Made by a program: the position numbers and the translations under genes
Notes under the pieces: model-generated
Seen by the model: only the letters and a program-made list of their open reading frames with translations
Databases searched by the model: none
Told to the model about the DNA's origin: nothing
Part shown: piece by piece, positions 52,768 through 62,200 of the stretch
Position numbering within the stretch: the stretch's first letter is position 1
Layout of the letters: every line of letters starts with the position of its first letter
Assembly (NCBI GenBank): GCA_028281865.1
Contig: JANQJB010000116.1
Location: 1 to 64,000, forward strand
Origin: Marinagarivorans sp.
Lineage (GTDB): Bacteria; Pseudomonadota; Gammaproteobacteria; Pseudomonadales; Cellvibrionaceae
Direction: 5' to 3'
Length of the DNA stretch: 64,000 nucleotides

Positions 52768-52917
52768 GGTGTATTTAGGTGAGATCTGCCGAATGAGCGT
52801 ATATAATGCCAGCCCAATTTGGCGGACACTATCGCTATTTTAATAAAACGGCTCGTTTTCTTGTTGCCAGCTCGCGTGTCGCGCTAAATCGTGGTTAAAG
52901 TAATAGACAGGCTAAGA

Positions 52918-53586
52918 ATGAAAAATATTTTAATTAAATTGTTTCTCGGTTGGGTGGTAATCGTTCCTTTCGCATTTGCCGGAGGGAATGCAAGTAATGG
53001 TGAAGCTTTATTAAAAAGTTTGGCTGACGCAGCGAAGTCCAATAGCTGTGCAACTTGTCATGGCGCTGATGGCAATAGCCCATCTCCGGCCTTTCCAAAA
53101 TTGGCGGGGCTTGGTGAAAAATACTTACTCAAGCAGTTGCAAGACATAAAATCCGAAACGCGCGCCATAGTTGAAATGAATGGTATGCTCGCAAGCTTTA
53201 GCGACGAGCAACTTTCTGATATTGCCGCTTTTTATTCCAGTCAGAAAACACAGCTGTCAGGCGCAAAGTCCTTTAAGGTTACCGTTAATTCAGGCGAGGA
53301 GGTCGATGCTGTCGAACTCGGTAAACGCCTATACCGCGCTGGCAATCTGGACAGCAAAGTGCCTGCGTGCACTGGGTGCCACTCTCCTCGAGGTTTAGGC
53401 AATTCTCCCGCGGGTTATCCGCGTTTGAGCGGCCAACATGCTGACTACATTGCCAAACAGTTGAAAGCGTTTCGCGCGGGGCAGCGGACCAATGACGGCG
53501 AATCAAAGGTGATGCGTCAAGTCGCTGAGTATATGAGTGATGCTGAAATCTCGGCGGTTTCTAACTATATCGCGGGTTTGCACTAA
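52918..53586 (+). CDS. Dihaem cytochrome c4
   Basis: A 222-residue periplasmic dihaem cytochrome. After a Sec signal peptide (cleavage after PFAFA) there are two similar domains. Haem motifs are CATCH (44-48) and CTGCH (151-155), each with a later Met ligand candidate (NGMLASF; KVMRQVAEYM). Cytochrome c4 passes electrons to terminal oxidases. ATG 52918 is preferred to GTG 52891 because it begins a clean signal peptide and has AGG about eight bases upstream. A terminator follows. Confidence 0.93.
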   Translation: MKNILIKLFLGWVVIVPFAFAGGNASNGEALLKSLADAAKSNSCATCHGADGNSPSPAFPKLAGLGEKYLLKQLQDIKSETRAIVEMNGMLASFSDEQLSDIAAFYSSQKTQLSGAKSFKVTVNSGEEVDAVELGKRLYRAGNLDSKVPACTGCHSPRGLGNSPAGYPRLSGQHADYIAKQLKAFRAGQRTNDGESKVMRQVAEYMSDAEISAVSNYIAGLH

Positions 53587-53638
53587 TCTTGGTTTGCGTC
53601 ACCGTTTAATAAGCTGGGGTTCAGCTAAGTGTTGCTAT

Positions 53639-53663
53639 AAAGCAGGTTAGGCCTGCTTTTTTT
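53639..53663 (+). terminator. Rho-independent terminator after cytochrome c4
   Basis: AAAGCAGG pairs with CCTGCTTT over a five-base loop, followed by a run of T. It lies 53 bases after the cytochrome c4 stop codon, so dsbA probably has its own promoter. Confidence 0.92.
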
Positions 53664-53890
53664 ATGGTATGAAACTTGTCGCCAGCAAAGCGTCTAGCTG
53701 GAGAATCTGAGTTCTTGCTAGGCCACGTGCTTTTGCGGTCCGAGCAAACAAGTTGCTGCGAAAGCTGGAACTAGAAGAACGCGGCGCTGCTCTAATAGGG
53801 CCTTAGAATCGGTAGTTTTATAGATAGAACCCATCTCAAAGCAGTTGGATAACCTTTTGAATTTGAACCATGGTCGCACAGGGGATAATA

Positions 53891-54637
53891 ATGATTTTCG
53901 ATAAATATTTGATGCTTGATAGCGCAAAAGCAACCTATCAAAGAGTTTACTCATTTGCCGACGTCGCGCTGAGGTTCGCAGCTGTAGCTTTATTGAGTTG
54001 CTTAGCGTTAAGTGTCCTCGCGGCTGACAAGCCGGCTAAGGGTGGAAGCAAAAATTATGTTGAGGGCAAGCATTACACACTGGTGCGCGGCGCAAGCAAG
54101 CCAACTGCGGGAACTAAAGTCGTCGTAGAAGAAGTATTTTGGTATGGCTGTGGTCATTGTTACAGTTTTGAACCGATCATTAAGGAGTGGAAAAAGACCA
54201 AAGCAGACTATATCGATTTTCGTGGTTCGCCGGCGATGTGGGAGCAGAGACGCCCCGGTTTGCCAAAAGATATGATGTGGACGCACGCGAAATTATATTA
54301 TGCGGCAAGTGCTATGCAGGAGTTGGGCAAGTTGCACCCGGTATTTTTTGATGCGATGCATAAGCAGAATAAACGCCTGGTAAAAATAGAAGAAATTGAA
54401 CAGCTGGTGAGTTCTACGGGACTGGACGGGAAAAACTTTATCGGAGTGATGGAATCGTTTGCCGTTCGCAGTCAAGTTGAGCAGTCGTTAAAGCGGCAGC
54501 GCAAGTATCGAATTACCGGGACACCAGAGCTGATCGTGGGTGGTTACTATCACATATCAGGTCGCACTGCAGGTTCGCAAAAAGAGATGCTTGCAGTGGC
54601 GGATTACTTAGCCAAGAAAATCCACGACGGGAAATAG
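53891..54637 (+). CDS. dsbA: Thiol:disulfide interchange protein DsbA-like
   Basis: A 248-residue periplasmic thioredoxin-fold oxidase that forms disulfides in exported proteins. It has an unusually long N-terminal region before the signal helix (LRFAAVALLSCLALSVLA), then FWYGCGHCYSFEP with the active-site CGHC, a helical insertion and the cis-Pro loop ITGTPELIVGGYY. The active site is CGHC rather than the CPHC of E. coli. ATG 53891 is chosen because AGGGGA lies six bases upstream; an ATG at 53870 precedes that site. It is followed by its own terminator. Confidence 0.93.
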   Translation: MIFDKYLMLDSAKATYQRVYSFADVALRFAAVALLSCLALSVLAADKPAKGGSKNYVEGKHYTLVRGASKPTAGTKVVVEEVFWYGCGHCYSFEPIIKEWKKTKADYIDFRGSPAMWEQRRPGLPKDMMWTHAKLYYAASAMQELGKLHPVFFDAMHKQNKRLVKIEEIEQLVSSTGLDGKNFIGVMESFAVRSQVEQSLKRQRKYRITGTPELIVGGYYHISGRTAGSQKEMLAVADYLAKKIHDGK

Positions 54638-54661
54638 AGGCCTACTACGTTTAATGTGACC

Positions 54662-54699
54662 TACTAATACTATACTAACTTACTAATACTAAACTAACT
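54662..54699 (+). repeat. Two-copy tandem duplication, 19 bp
   Basis: TACTAATACTATACTAACT at 54662-54680 is followed directly by TACTAATACTAAACTAACT at 54681-54699, with one mismatch. It lies between the dsbA stop codon and its terminator. Confidence 0.92.
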
Positions 54700-54735
54700 A
54701 AATAGTTACGAACGAAAGGAATACGACCAAACTCG

Positions 54736-54759
54736 AAACCCGCTGATGCGGGTTTTTTT
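54736..54759 (+). terminator. Rho-independent terminator after dsbA
   Basis: AAACCCGC pairs with GCGGGTTT over a four-base loop (TGAT) and is followed by T residues. Confidence 0.94.
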
Positions 54760-54865
54760 GTGCTTAACTGATACGGATACCTCCGTTTAACGCTCTAGTG
54801 CTTTTCGATCGATCCGATAAGCGCTATTGTGGCAGGTTAGATTTTGTTTAATGTGATTAATGTAA

Positions 54866-55186
54866 ATGAAACCCGCCAAGACCAAAGCCGAAATTCGAGC
54901 TGAAATGGACCAGCAAGTCGAATCTTTCCTTGAAGGCGGAGGCAGTATTACGTCCGTTCCACGCGGTATTAGCGGCAATACTGACAACAAAAACCTATTT
55001 ACGCAGGCCAGCGAAAACCCTCCGCGTCAGGAGCGCACTTCGCTGACTCACGTGGTCAAAACTTTGGAAGAGCGCAAGCATACAAAAGGCAATAAACCGC
55101 TAAATGACAAGTCATCAAAACCCAAAAAAGTATTGATCACGGATGACTTTGGTGAGCCTGTTCGATGGGTTTGGGTAGAAGAGTAG
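54866..55186 (+). CDS. Small protein of unknown function, 106 aa
   Basis: I do not recognise the family with confidence. The protein is hydrophilic and basic, with an N-terminal helix (KTKAEIRAEMDQQVESFLEGGG), then VPRGISGN, a disordered middle, and a C-terminal strand-like VLITDDFGEPVRWVWVEE. The ESFLEGGGSI segment faintly resembles the end of Pseudomonas SutA-like regulators, but this is too weak to use as a name. It has its own ATG but no clear ribosome site. The conserved setting near dsbA and its clean frame support a real gene. Confidence 0.6.
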   Translation: MKPAKTKAEIRAEMDQQVESFLEGGGSITSVPRGISGNTDNKNLFTQASENPPRQERTSLTHVVKTLEERKHTKGNKPLNDKSSKPKKVLITDDFGEPVRWVWVEE

Positions 55187-55234
55187 CGGCTTGTCGTGCT
55201 GTAAAGACCGAAGTTAGCGGTTTTGGAAGGGCGA

Positions 55235-55411
55235 TTAAATTACCCCGTGATTTAACGCTACCCAATAACCCGCTAAAGTGATAAGGCCTAAAACCACGAG
55301 CACCACCATCAGCAGTAGCCATGGGTTGAAGGGCTTGCGTTCACCTCCTTGGGATTCCTTAGCTAAGTATTGGTCAACTTTCTTTTGGTCATCTGGATAG
55401 AGCTTGGGCAT
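55235..55411 (-). CDS. DUF3094 small membrane protein
   Basis: A 58-residue protein of the DUF3094 family known from Pseudomonas-like bacteria. It reads MPKLYPDDQKKVDQYL, then ERKPFNPW, then one membrane helix (LLLMVVLVVLGLITLAGYWV). The frame stays open upstream to 55627, but the extra ~72 residues match nothing and are not needed, so the start is placed at the conserved MPKLYP. The function is unknown. It converges on the preceding small gene. Confidence 0.8.
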   Translation of the reverse strand: MPKLYPDDQKKVDQYLAKESQGGERKPFNPWLLLMVVLVVLGLITLAGYWVALNHGVI

Positions 55412-56217
55412 TTCGGCGAAGTTTTCTCGAATTTCTGATTTAGATAGTCTTTTTTGCGTGAGACAGGTTAGAGCTTTGTTGCGCGCTTGTCTATTACCTA
55501 GCTTATCGAAAATGGCAAACCTGCTTTTTGGCTCCAGCGTATATTGCTTTGACGAATGCTTCCCCGTCGAATTTATACACACGTTGTGGTTGGCTAGTGA
55601 ATTTGACAAGTAAAATGTTCCCGTCAAAAGTATGGCAAGAATAAGGTATAAAGTATTTGACTAACACGATTATCGGATTTTTGACTAGCTTATTAAGACT
55701 CTAAATAATCAAAAATTTTTATATTTTAATTTCTATATCATTTGTTAAGTTACAGAACAATTGAAAAAAGATACCTGGTATTTTTATTTAGATTTTTTTG
55801 TTTTTTAAATACTAATGTTATTGCAAATTGGGTTAAGATATTTTGCTTCAATTAGTAATGCCCGGTTTTTATAGGGATTGATTAGGAGGTGTTTCATTTT
55901 TTATTTTTGTATGATGAATATTTATAAAACCCTTATAAAACAATAGTCTAGCGAAATTAAAACGCTTGTCTCGTCAATAAGTTGTCATTTTTTAGCGCTA
56001 TTTATTTTAATTATTTTTTTTTAGTAGCGAATTTAAATTAAATTTGTCGTTTTCTTTAAATCTGCATATTAATGCGTCAATAGTGCGTCCTAATTCTTAT
56101 TTTGTTAACTAAAAAATCCTAGAAAATCCGTGTCTATACTCGAAATACGCAGTTGTACGTTTGTACGATTTTTTTATTTTCGTCTTTATTTTTTTACAAG
56201 GAATTGGGAGCTTATTT
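55412..56217. other. AT-rich gene-free region before the giant lipoprotein gene
   Basis: About 800 bases with long A/T runs, especially 55680-56060. No gene is convincing. The stretch just before the next ATG carries AAGGAATTGGGAG, a good ribosome site. Such AT-rich leaders often bind H-NS-like proteins, which is only a suggestion here. Confidence 0.45.
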
Positions 56218-59200
56218 ATGAAGTTGCTTTTTCGAGTTTTAACACTGTTTTTATTTTTTACATTATTCGCCTGCGGTAGCGGCGGAGGCGGGGGTGGCTC
56301 GGAAACCCCATCGAGTAGCAGCTCGACGAGCTCTTCTTCTAGTACTAGCTCAAGCGCGAATTCATCGAGTAGCTCAAGCTCTTCGAGTTCAAGCAGCTCT
56401 TCAAGCTCCTCATCAACTAGCAGTAGTTCGAGTAGTAGTGCTTCAAGCAGCTCGAGTTCTGGTTCTTCCGGTGCGAATAGCAGTAGCTCCAGTTCTTCAA
56501 GCAGTGCTTCGTCAAGTGCAAGCTCTTCAGGTGACAGTAGCTCAAGCTCTTCAAGCAGTGCTTCATCAAGTGCATCAAGCAGCTCAAGCTCATCGGGCAA
56601 TCAAAGCAAAGTGACCCTTAAAGGTTCGGTTGCTAATTTCCCCGAAACCACAACACCCCAACAAAAAATTATTCAACGCAAATCCTATCAGCTTCAAGGT
56701 ATGGACCAGGCAGCGTTGCAGGCCCCAGGCGATGAAGAGGGTTCCTCGATTACTCGCGACGATATGGTGCCAGCGTCGGCGTTGGTTTCAATCTTCTTAC
56801 TGGCAGATGTTGAATACCAAGAGCCGATAGCAACGGTTAAAACCGATGAAAATGGTGCTTACGAAATTCGCGCTGACGACGTGCGACCGTATTTACTGGG
56901 TAAAGGATTAATCCAGGAAGATGCCGACGAAGATACAGTAATTGTCGAATTCAAGCGTCTGGGTAAATTACAAGTTCGAGCGCTAGTAATAAGGGAAAAA
57001 GGCGGTGAACAAAAAGCGATGGCAATTCAGTCTATTGCTGACCCAGAAGATGTTGATGAACAAGGCGAACCCAAGCCGGTTGCGGTTGACCCCATTGTTC
57101 ACCGTGTGGTGAAAGCGGTAATCAACCAAATTAAATCAGCGATTGACGGCTTAAAAGATATGGGCGTTGCCGACTCGCTGGTAGAGACGTTAAAGAAAAA
57201 TGTGGTTGAAACCGTAGCTGCGCAGATTACTCAAGTGGTTGAGGAAGCCGCTGACGATATTATCGATGTACCGGATGGACAATCGGTGGACGATGTTATC
57301 GACGCGCAAGAAGACGAATTTATATTGGATGTGCGCCCTGAAGAAGTTGCCCAGATCAATACCATCCTGGAAAAACAGGAAGAAGAAATTACGGTGCAAG
57401 AGTTAGAGGAAGTTAAAAGCACCAACCAGGCGCAAGACATTGTTGAGGAAGAAGAGAGCACACTTGCATCATCGCTCGATACTGAATCTCAAGGTCTTTT
57501 GGCAGGTTTAGAAGCGGCTCTTAACGAGAATGTCACTGATGAAGTTGATGACGCTATCGAAAATGCCGATAACCTTGCCGAGATATTTGGTGTTGAAGAC
57601 GAAGAGGCCGCGCAAGCAGCACTTGCAGCACAGCGCGCTGAGAAAGAACGTAAATTAACGAGAACGCTCGAGCGCTTCTTCTTGTCGATGGGTCTTGCTG
57701 TTGTTGTAGACGAAAACGAAGCGGGTGATGCCGCGGTAGTTGCTGTGAACCTTCCCGCTCCGTTCCATATTCGCAATTCTGAGCTTCCCGGCGGAAGGGG
57801 TTTTGGCGATCGCAATATTCGTATCTTCAAAATTGGTTCTGGCGATTTGGACGAGGGTAGCGACTATACCAGTGACCCCGAAGCCGCTTTAGGTGTTAAG
57901 GATCAAGATGATGAGCCACAAGCGCCACTGTACTATGCGCCGGCTTTGACTGACGTATTGGCGAATTTGTTAGGCGATGAAACGCTAGAACAATTCCAAA
58001 CGCGTTTAGACGAAGCTTTTGCTCGTGTATCAGATCCTCAGGCTCAGCCACTTCCCGCAGACTTCAACTTAGTTGATCGCGTTCGACTTTATCACGACTT
58101 AAATCGTCGTTTGGAAGACGCGAGTTTAGTGTCAAAAGCAGTTATTGAGCGCTTAGTGGAAAATCGCGATGCGACAATTAAAATCAAACGTCTCGCCGCT
58201 GTACTCGCTAGCAACTTCTCTTGGGTCCGCGAGAAAATCAATATTACTCCGGAAGGCTTCCCAATTTTCACGGGTCGTCGTGAGCCGCTTGCCGGTGGTG
58301 GCAGCACAATCGATAGCTCTGAAATTGTAAAAGCTTTAAGCATTACGCTCGGTGAATCTCCCTCCGAAGCTGCGCAGCAATTGACTCAGCGCTTGAGCTT
58401 CTACGCGCAATTTGCCGCCGATGCCGTGCAATCGACAATCGAGCGTGAGCGTTTCCGTCAAGGGGCAAACTTTGATTTGATCAGCGTTCTTCTGAATATT
58501 TATCCTGAAGATAAAGAGTCTTATCGCAATTTAATTCAGGGTGTTCCCGGAACAGTTCCACCTGCACCTGAGTACGAATTTGCGCGCGATCGTGTCGCTC
58601 GCGGTTTGACATCTGCAGTTCCGGAAACCCTGTTTGGCCAAACGTTGACGAGTGAGAGCTCAATCAATATTCGCTCTGCATTGTTCTTCTTGGATTTTAT
58701 GATGAAGAGCAACTTCCTGATCGACGTGCCCGCTGGATATTTCAGAGCTGAAAATATTCCGGGTGTTGGCGGTGAGCAAACAACACGCTTTGTGCCTAAC
58801 TTCGATAACTACAAGTTGATGGCAGCAGGTGATTCGGTCACCGTAGCGACGTTGATTTCCTCTCTATTGAATATCACCACGATCGACAACGGTGAATTCT
58901 TCGAGGACGCGTTGGAAGCCTTAACCAGTGGCGTAGGCAGTTTGCCGGTATTGCCAGAATTTAAAGAGCAAAATCTAGATGAGTTTGCGGATGACCTAAG
59001 CGACCGAGTCGATACTGCAGCAGTGAGCTGTACTGTTGAGCGTTTTGACGGAGTCGATCCTCAGTCATCAGAAACGCAAAATGACCTCGGCTTTAGCGTA
59101 TTTGGTGTCGAGTGGAATGACCGCACTCAGGAATTCTTCAAATCCGATACCAAACTGGATGTTCAGGTTACCTCAGAACTTGTGGCAGGTAGCGGTCCGG

Positions 59201-62200
59201 TGCGTCGTACTTATACGATCTCAGGCTTACCGTCGAAGAATTCTAATGACGAATACGGCATGGATTATGTAATTCGTTTCGATATTCCTTCGTACCAAAA
59301 TGGCCTACCGGAGTTGTTCGCATTTATCGATGGTTACGACCCCAACGTTATGTTGTGTGACCCTGAGTACCCAATGTTTATTGGACCGGATTTTGAATTC
59401 GTGCCTGTTCCAGGGCTGGGCTTAAGTGCTGGCCAAGGTCGTCCTGATCCGACTACTGGTGTGCTTGACCCCGAAGGTATCGATATTTCCAACTTCGAAC
59501 TGCCTGGCGCTCCTATCTATTTAGTCGGTGCTGACGAACAAGCGGGTATGGGTTCCATTGACTTTTTCTTCAATGAAACTGAAACGGGTTACGCGATTGA
59601 AGGTGCAACGGGTGTTGGTTTTGCACCGGTATTTGGTGGCTACGTCGACGGCGTATTGAGCTTAACGCTTGATGCAACTGCAGGTTCAGAGCCGCTATTT
59701 GGTATGCACTCCATTTTGAACCAAAGCATTCGCGGTCTTATCGAGCAAGCATTGAATGACGAAACCTTGATGCAATCAAGCATCGATCTCGATCCAGCGA
59801 ATTTCGAGCACGATCGCGTGTTCTTAATGCAAGACCGAGACGGGCAGTTCTACATGATCGAAACACGTTTTATCGACGTGTTCCAAGAGCCTAATGGCAC
59901 TGCGCATGCCTTTATCGATATCGGCTTCGCCGGCACCAATGCCTTGGGTGAAGTGGATATTCCTGAAGCGGCCTTTGGTGATGCAGGCGGTGGCCCTGGT
60001 GGCGCGCCTGGCAGTGAAGGCGGCATCCGTTACCACAACCTCTGGTACGGCGATTGGCTCGTGCTTGAGATGCCTGAAGGTTACATGGGTCCAGATCAGT
60101 TGCCACCGCGCGAAGTTGCGTTCGGTGCCCCGACGCAAGAGTACGAGGAACTTGCAGCAGCTAGCGACGGCGTAATCCTTCGCTATGCGAGCGAGCATTT
60201 TGAAGAAAATATTCAAAGCCCAGACGACTTTGCAGACTTTGATCATTCTTCAATCCCTGCGCGGCTCGATGCTGGACGTGACGGAATTACGTTCCTGAAA
60301 CTCAGCTTCAACAAGCAAGATCGCAAGTACATTATGGATCCAGTGCCCGAGCTAGCTACACCGTTTGTAACTAACTTACGCCACAACGATCTGGTAGCAA
60401 TCTTTAGCGATGCGGCAGTGGATCCCGAATCGCCTGTTTATATCGTACGCGTTGTGAAACATCGCCCAGCCGATGACCCCAATGCCAACGAAGAAATAGG
60501 GCTTGAGATTGTCGAGTTTAATCCTGCACAAAATGGTGAAAGCCCAGAGTTAGATGTGGTTTGCTTTGCTGAAGAAGGCAGTGAGTGCCCCAGTGATCTG
60601 CCAGCACTATACGCTGCTGCGGCTCTGGATACACAAATTGGTGCGGTTTACGACGCTGACTTCGACGGTGTAGCGGCGCTATTCGATCCAAACGATAGCG
60701 ATCCGAATATTCCGGGAAGTCATGGACCTGCTCCTGGGCCTGGACCTGGAGGTCACGGTGGCGGTTTCTTCGAAGGCCTCAACATCGGCATTATGGCCGA
60801 ATCTGATGGCGCCGACGGTGTCACGCGCTCTTTCTTGGTAGAAACGCAAAATGTTTATCCCGGAGATATCAAAGCTGTAACCTTGCAAAGTGCGATCTTT
60901 GGTGAAGGGTCTGACAAGCAAGTCTTGTTTACCTGTACTGCGCCGAGCATCGACACCAACGGTAACTTCACTGACTATCAGTGTACTGATCGCACGATAG
61001 AAGGCATCGATGTAGAGCTTCACGCGAAAATGGGTGACCGCGTTGCGTTCAAGATTACGTTGAGCGACGAGGCCATGACAGCGCTTGGTAACAGTGTCGA
61101 AGTCGACTACAGCATTAGCTACCGCGTGCCGACTGACTTGGACGGTACTCCTTTCATGTGTGGTACCGAGGCTTGCCCAGCGCGCCCAAGTACAGACGGC
61201 AATGTTCGGGTTCGGATTCCTCAGTCAATCAATGTGTTAACCGACTTGAGTGTTGCTATTGGTTCGGATGCACCGAGCAATTTCTCCGGCCTAAGCACAC
61301 TCGATGTTACGCGTGAATTCTCTATCTCAGGTGCGGCGATTCCAGGTGCATTTGAGTACATGTTGACGGTGTTCTGTGCAGGCTCTGAGCCAGGTGCAGA
61401 TGAATATCGACCTGAAGAAAATATGCAGTTTTGGGCCCCGGGTTACGACCCACTTGGCCGTGCTATCCAGCCTGAGTTCTTCTTGAATATGCCTTGGATC
61501 GGTGGTCGTACTTGTGACTTCTCAATCCAAGCATTGCTGCAAAACGATGCGGGCGATTTCATCGGTGTTAGTTCTCTGAGCTTCGACGATGTTGTCATCA
61601 CCGGCGGCGGTGGCGGTTTCGGCGGCTTTATCGACAATGAGATTAAGCTAGAGCTTGGCCAATCTGTTTGTCTGGAGACTGACGAAACCGGAGCTATGCC
61701 TCCACGCGTTGTCACTGAGGGTTGTGAAGTAGACGATACGACCTTATTCACGCTTGAGGGTACTAACGTAGCCGAAGGTGAAGAGCCAACCGCTATCTTG
61801 ATACTCGGTTCTAGTATTCAAGAAGCTTGGGCTGACGGTGGACGTAAAGAAATGACAGCGGGCCGTCTAGAGACAGGTGCTACCGTCACGCTTAATGTGA
61901 ATCTAAGTGTTCCTGATGGCGAGGACATTAGTCCGCCGACTTGTGGTTCGATCTCTACCGATCCATTCTCAAACTTCTGTCATGAAGGCCACAATACTGA
62001 TGTTTTAACTGACGTCTTTGTTGTCGAAGGTGAAGGCGAGGCCATGGTATTGCGCTTGGCCGATAGCTTCCCATTCCCAATGGTATTTGAAGGCCCGGTA
62101 ACACCAGAAGGTAACGTCCCGTTGAATATGCCTGGCTTCTACGCATTGGTGGATTCCGAGAGCCAAGAGAAGCTTATCGAAATCGGTATCGATGCCTTCC

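Noticed and set aside
55412-55627. N-terminal extension of the DUF3094 protein
   Set aside because: The extra ~72 codons have no similarity to the family, which starts at the MPKLYP segment.
56109-56600. Minus-strand acidic frame of 163 codons
   Set aside because: Also a shadow of a poly-serine linker, here of the giant lipoprotein; it has no other support.
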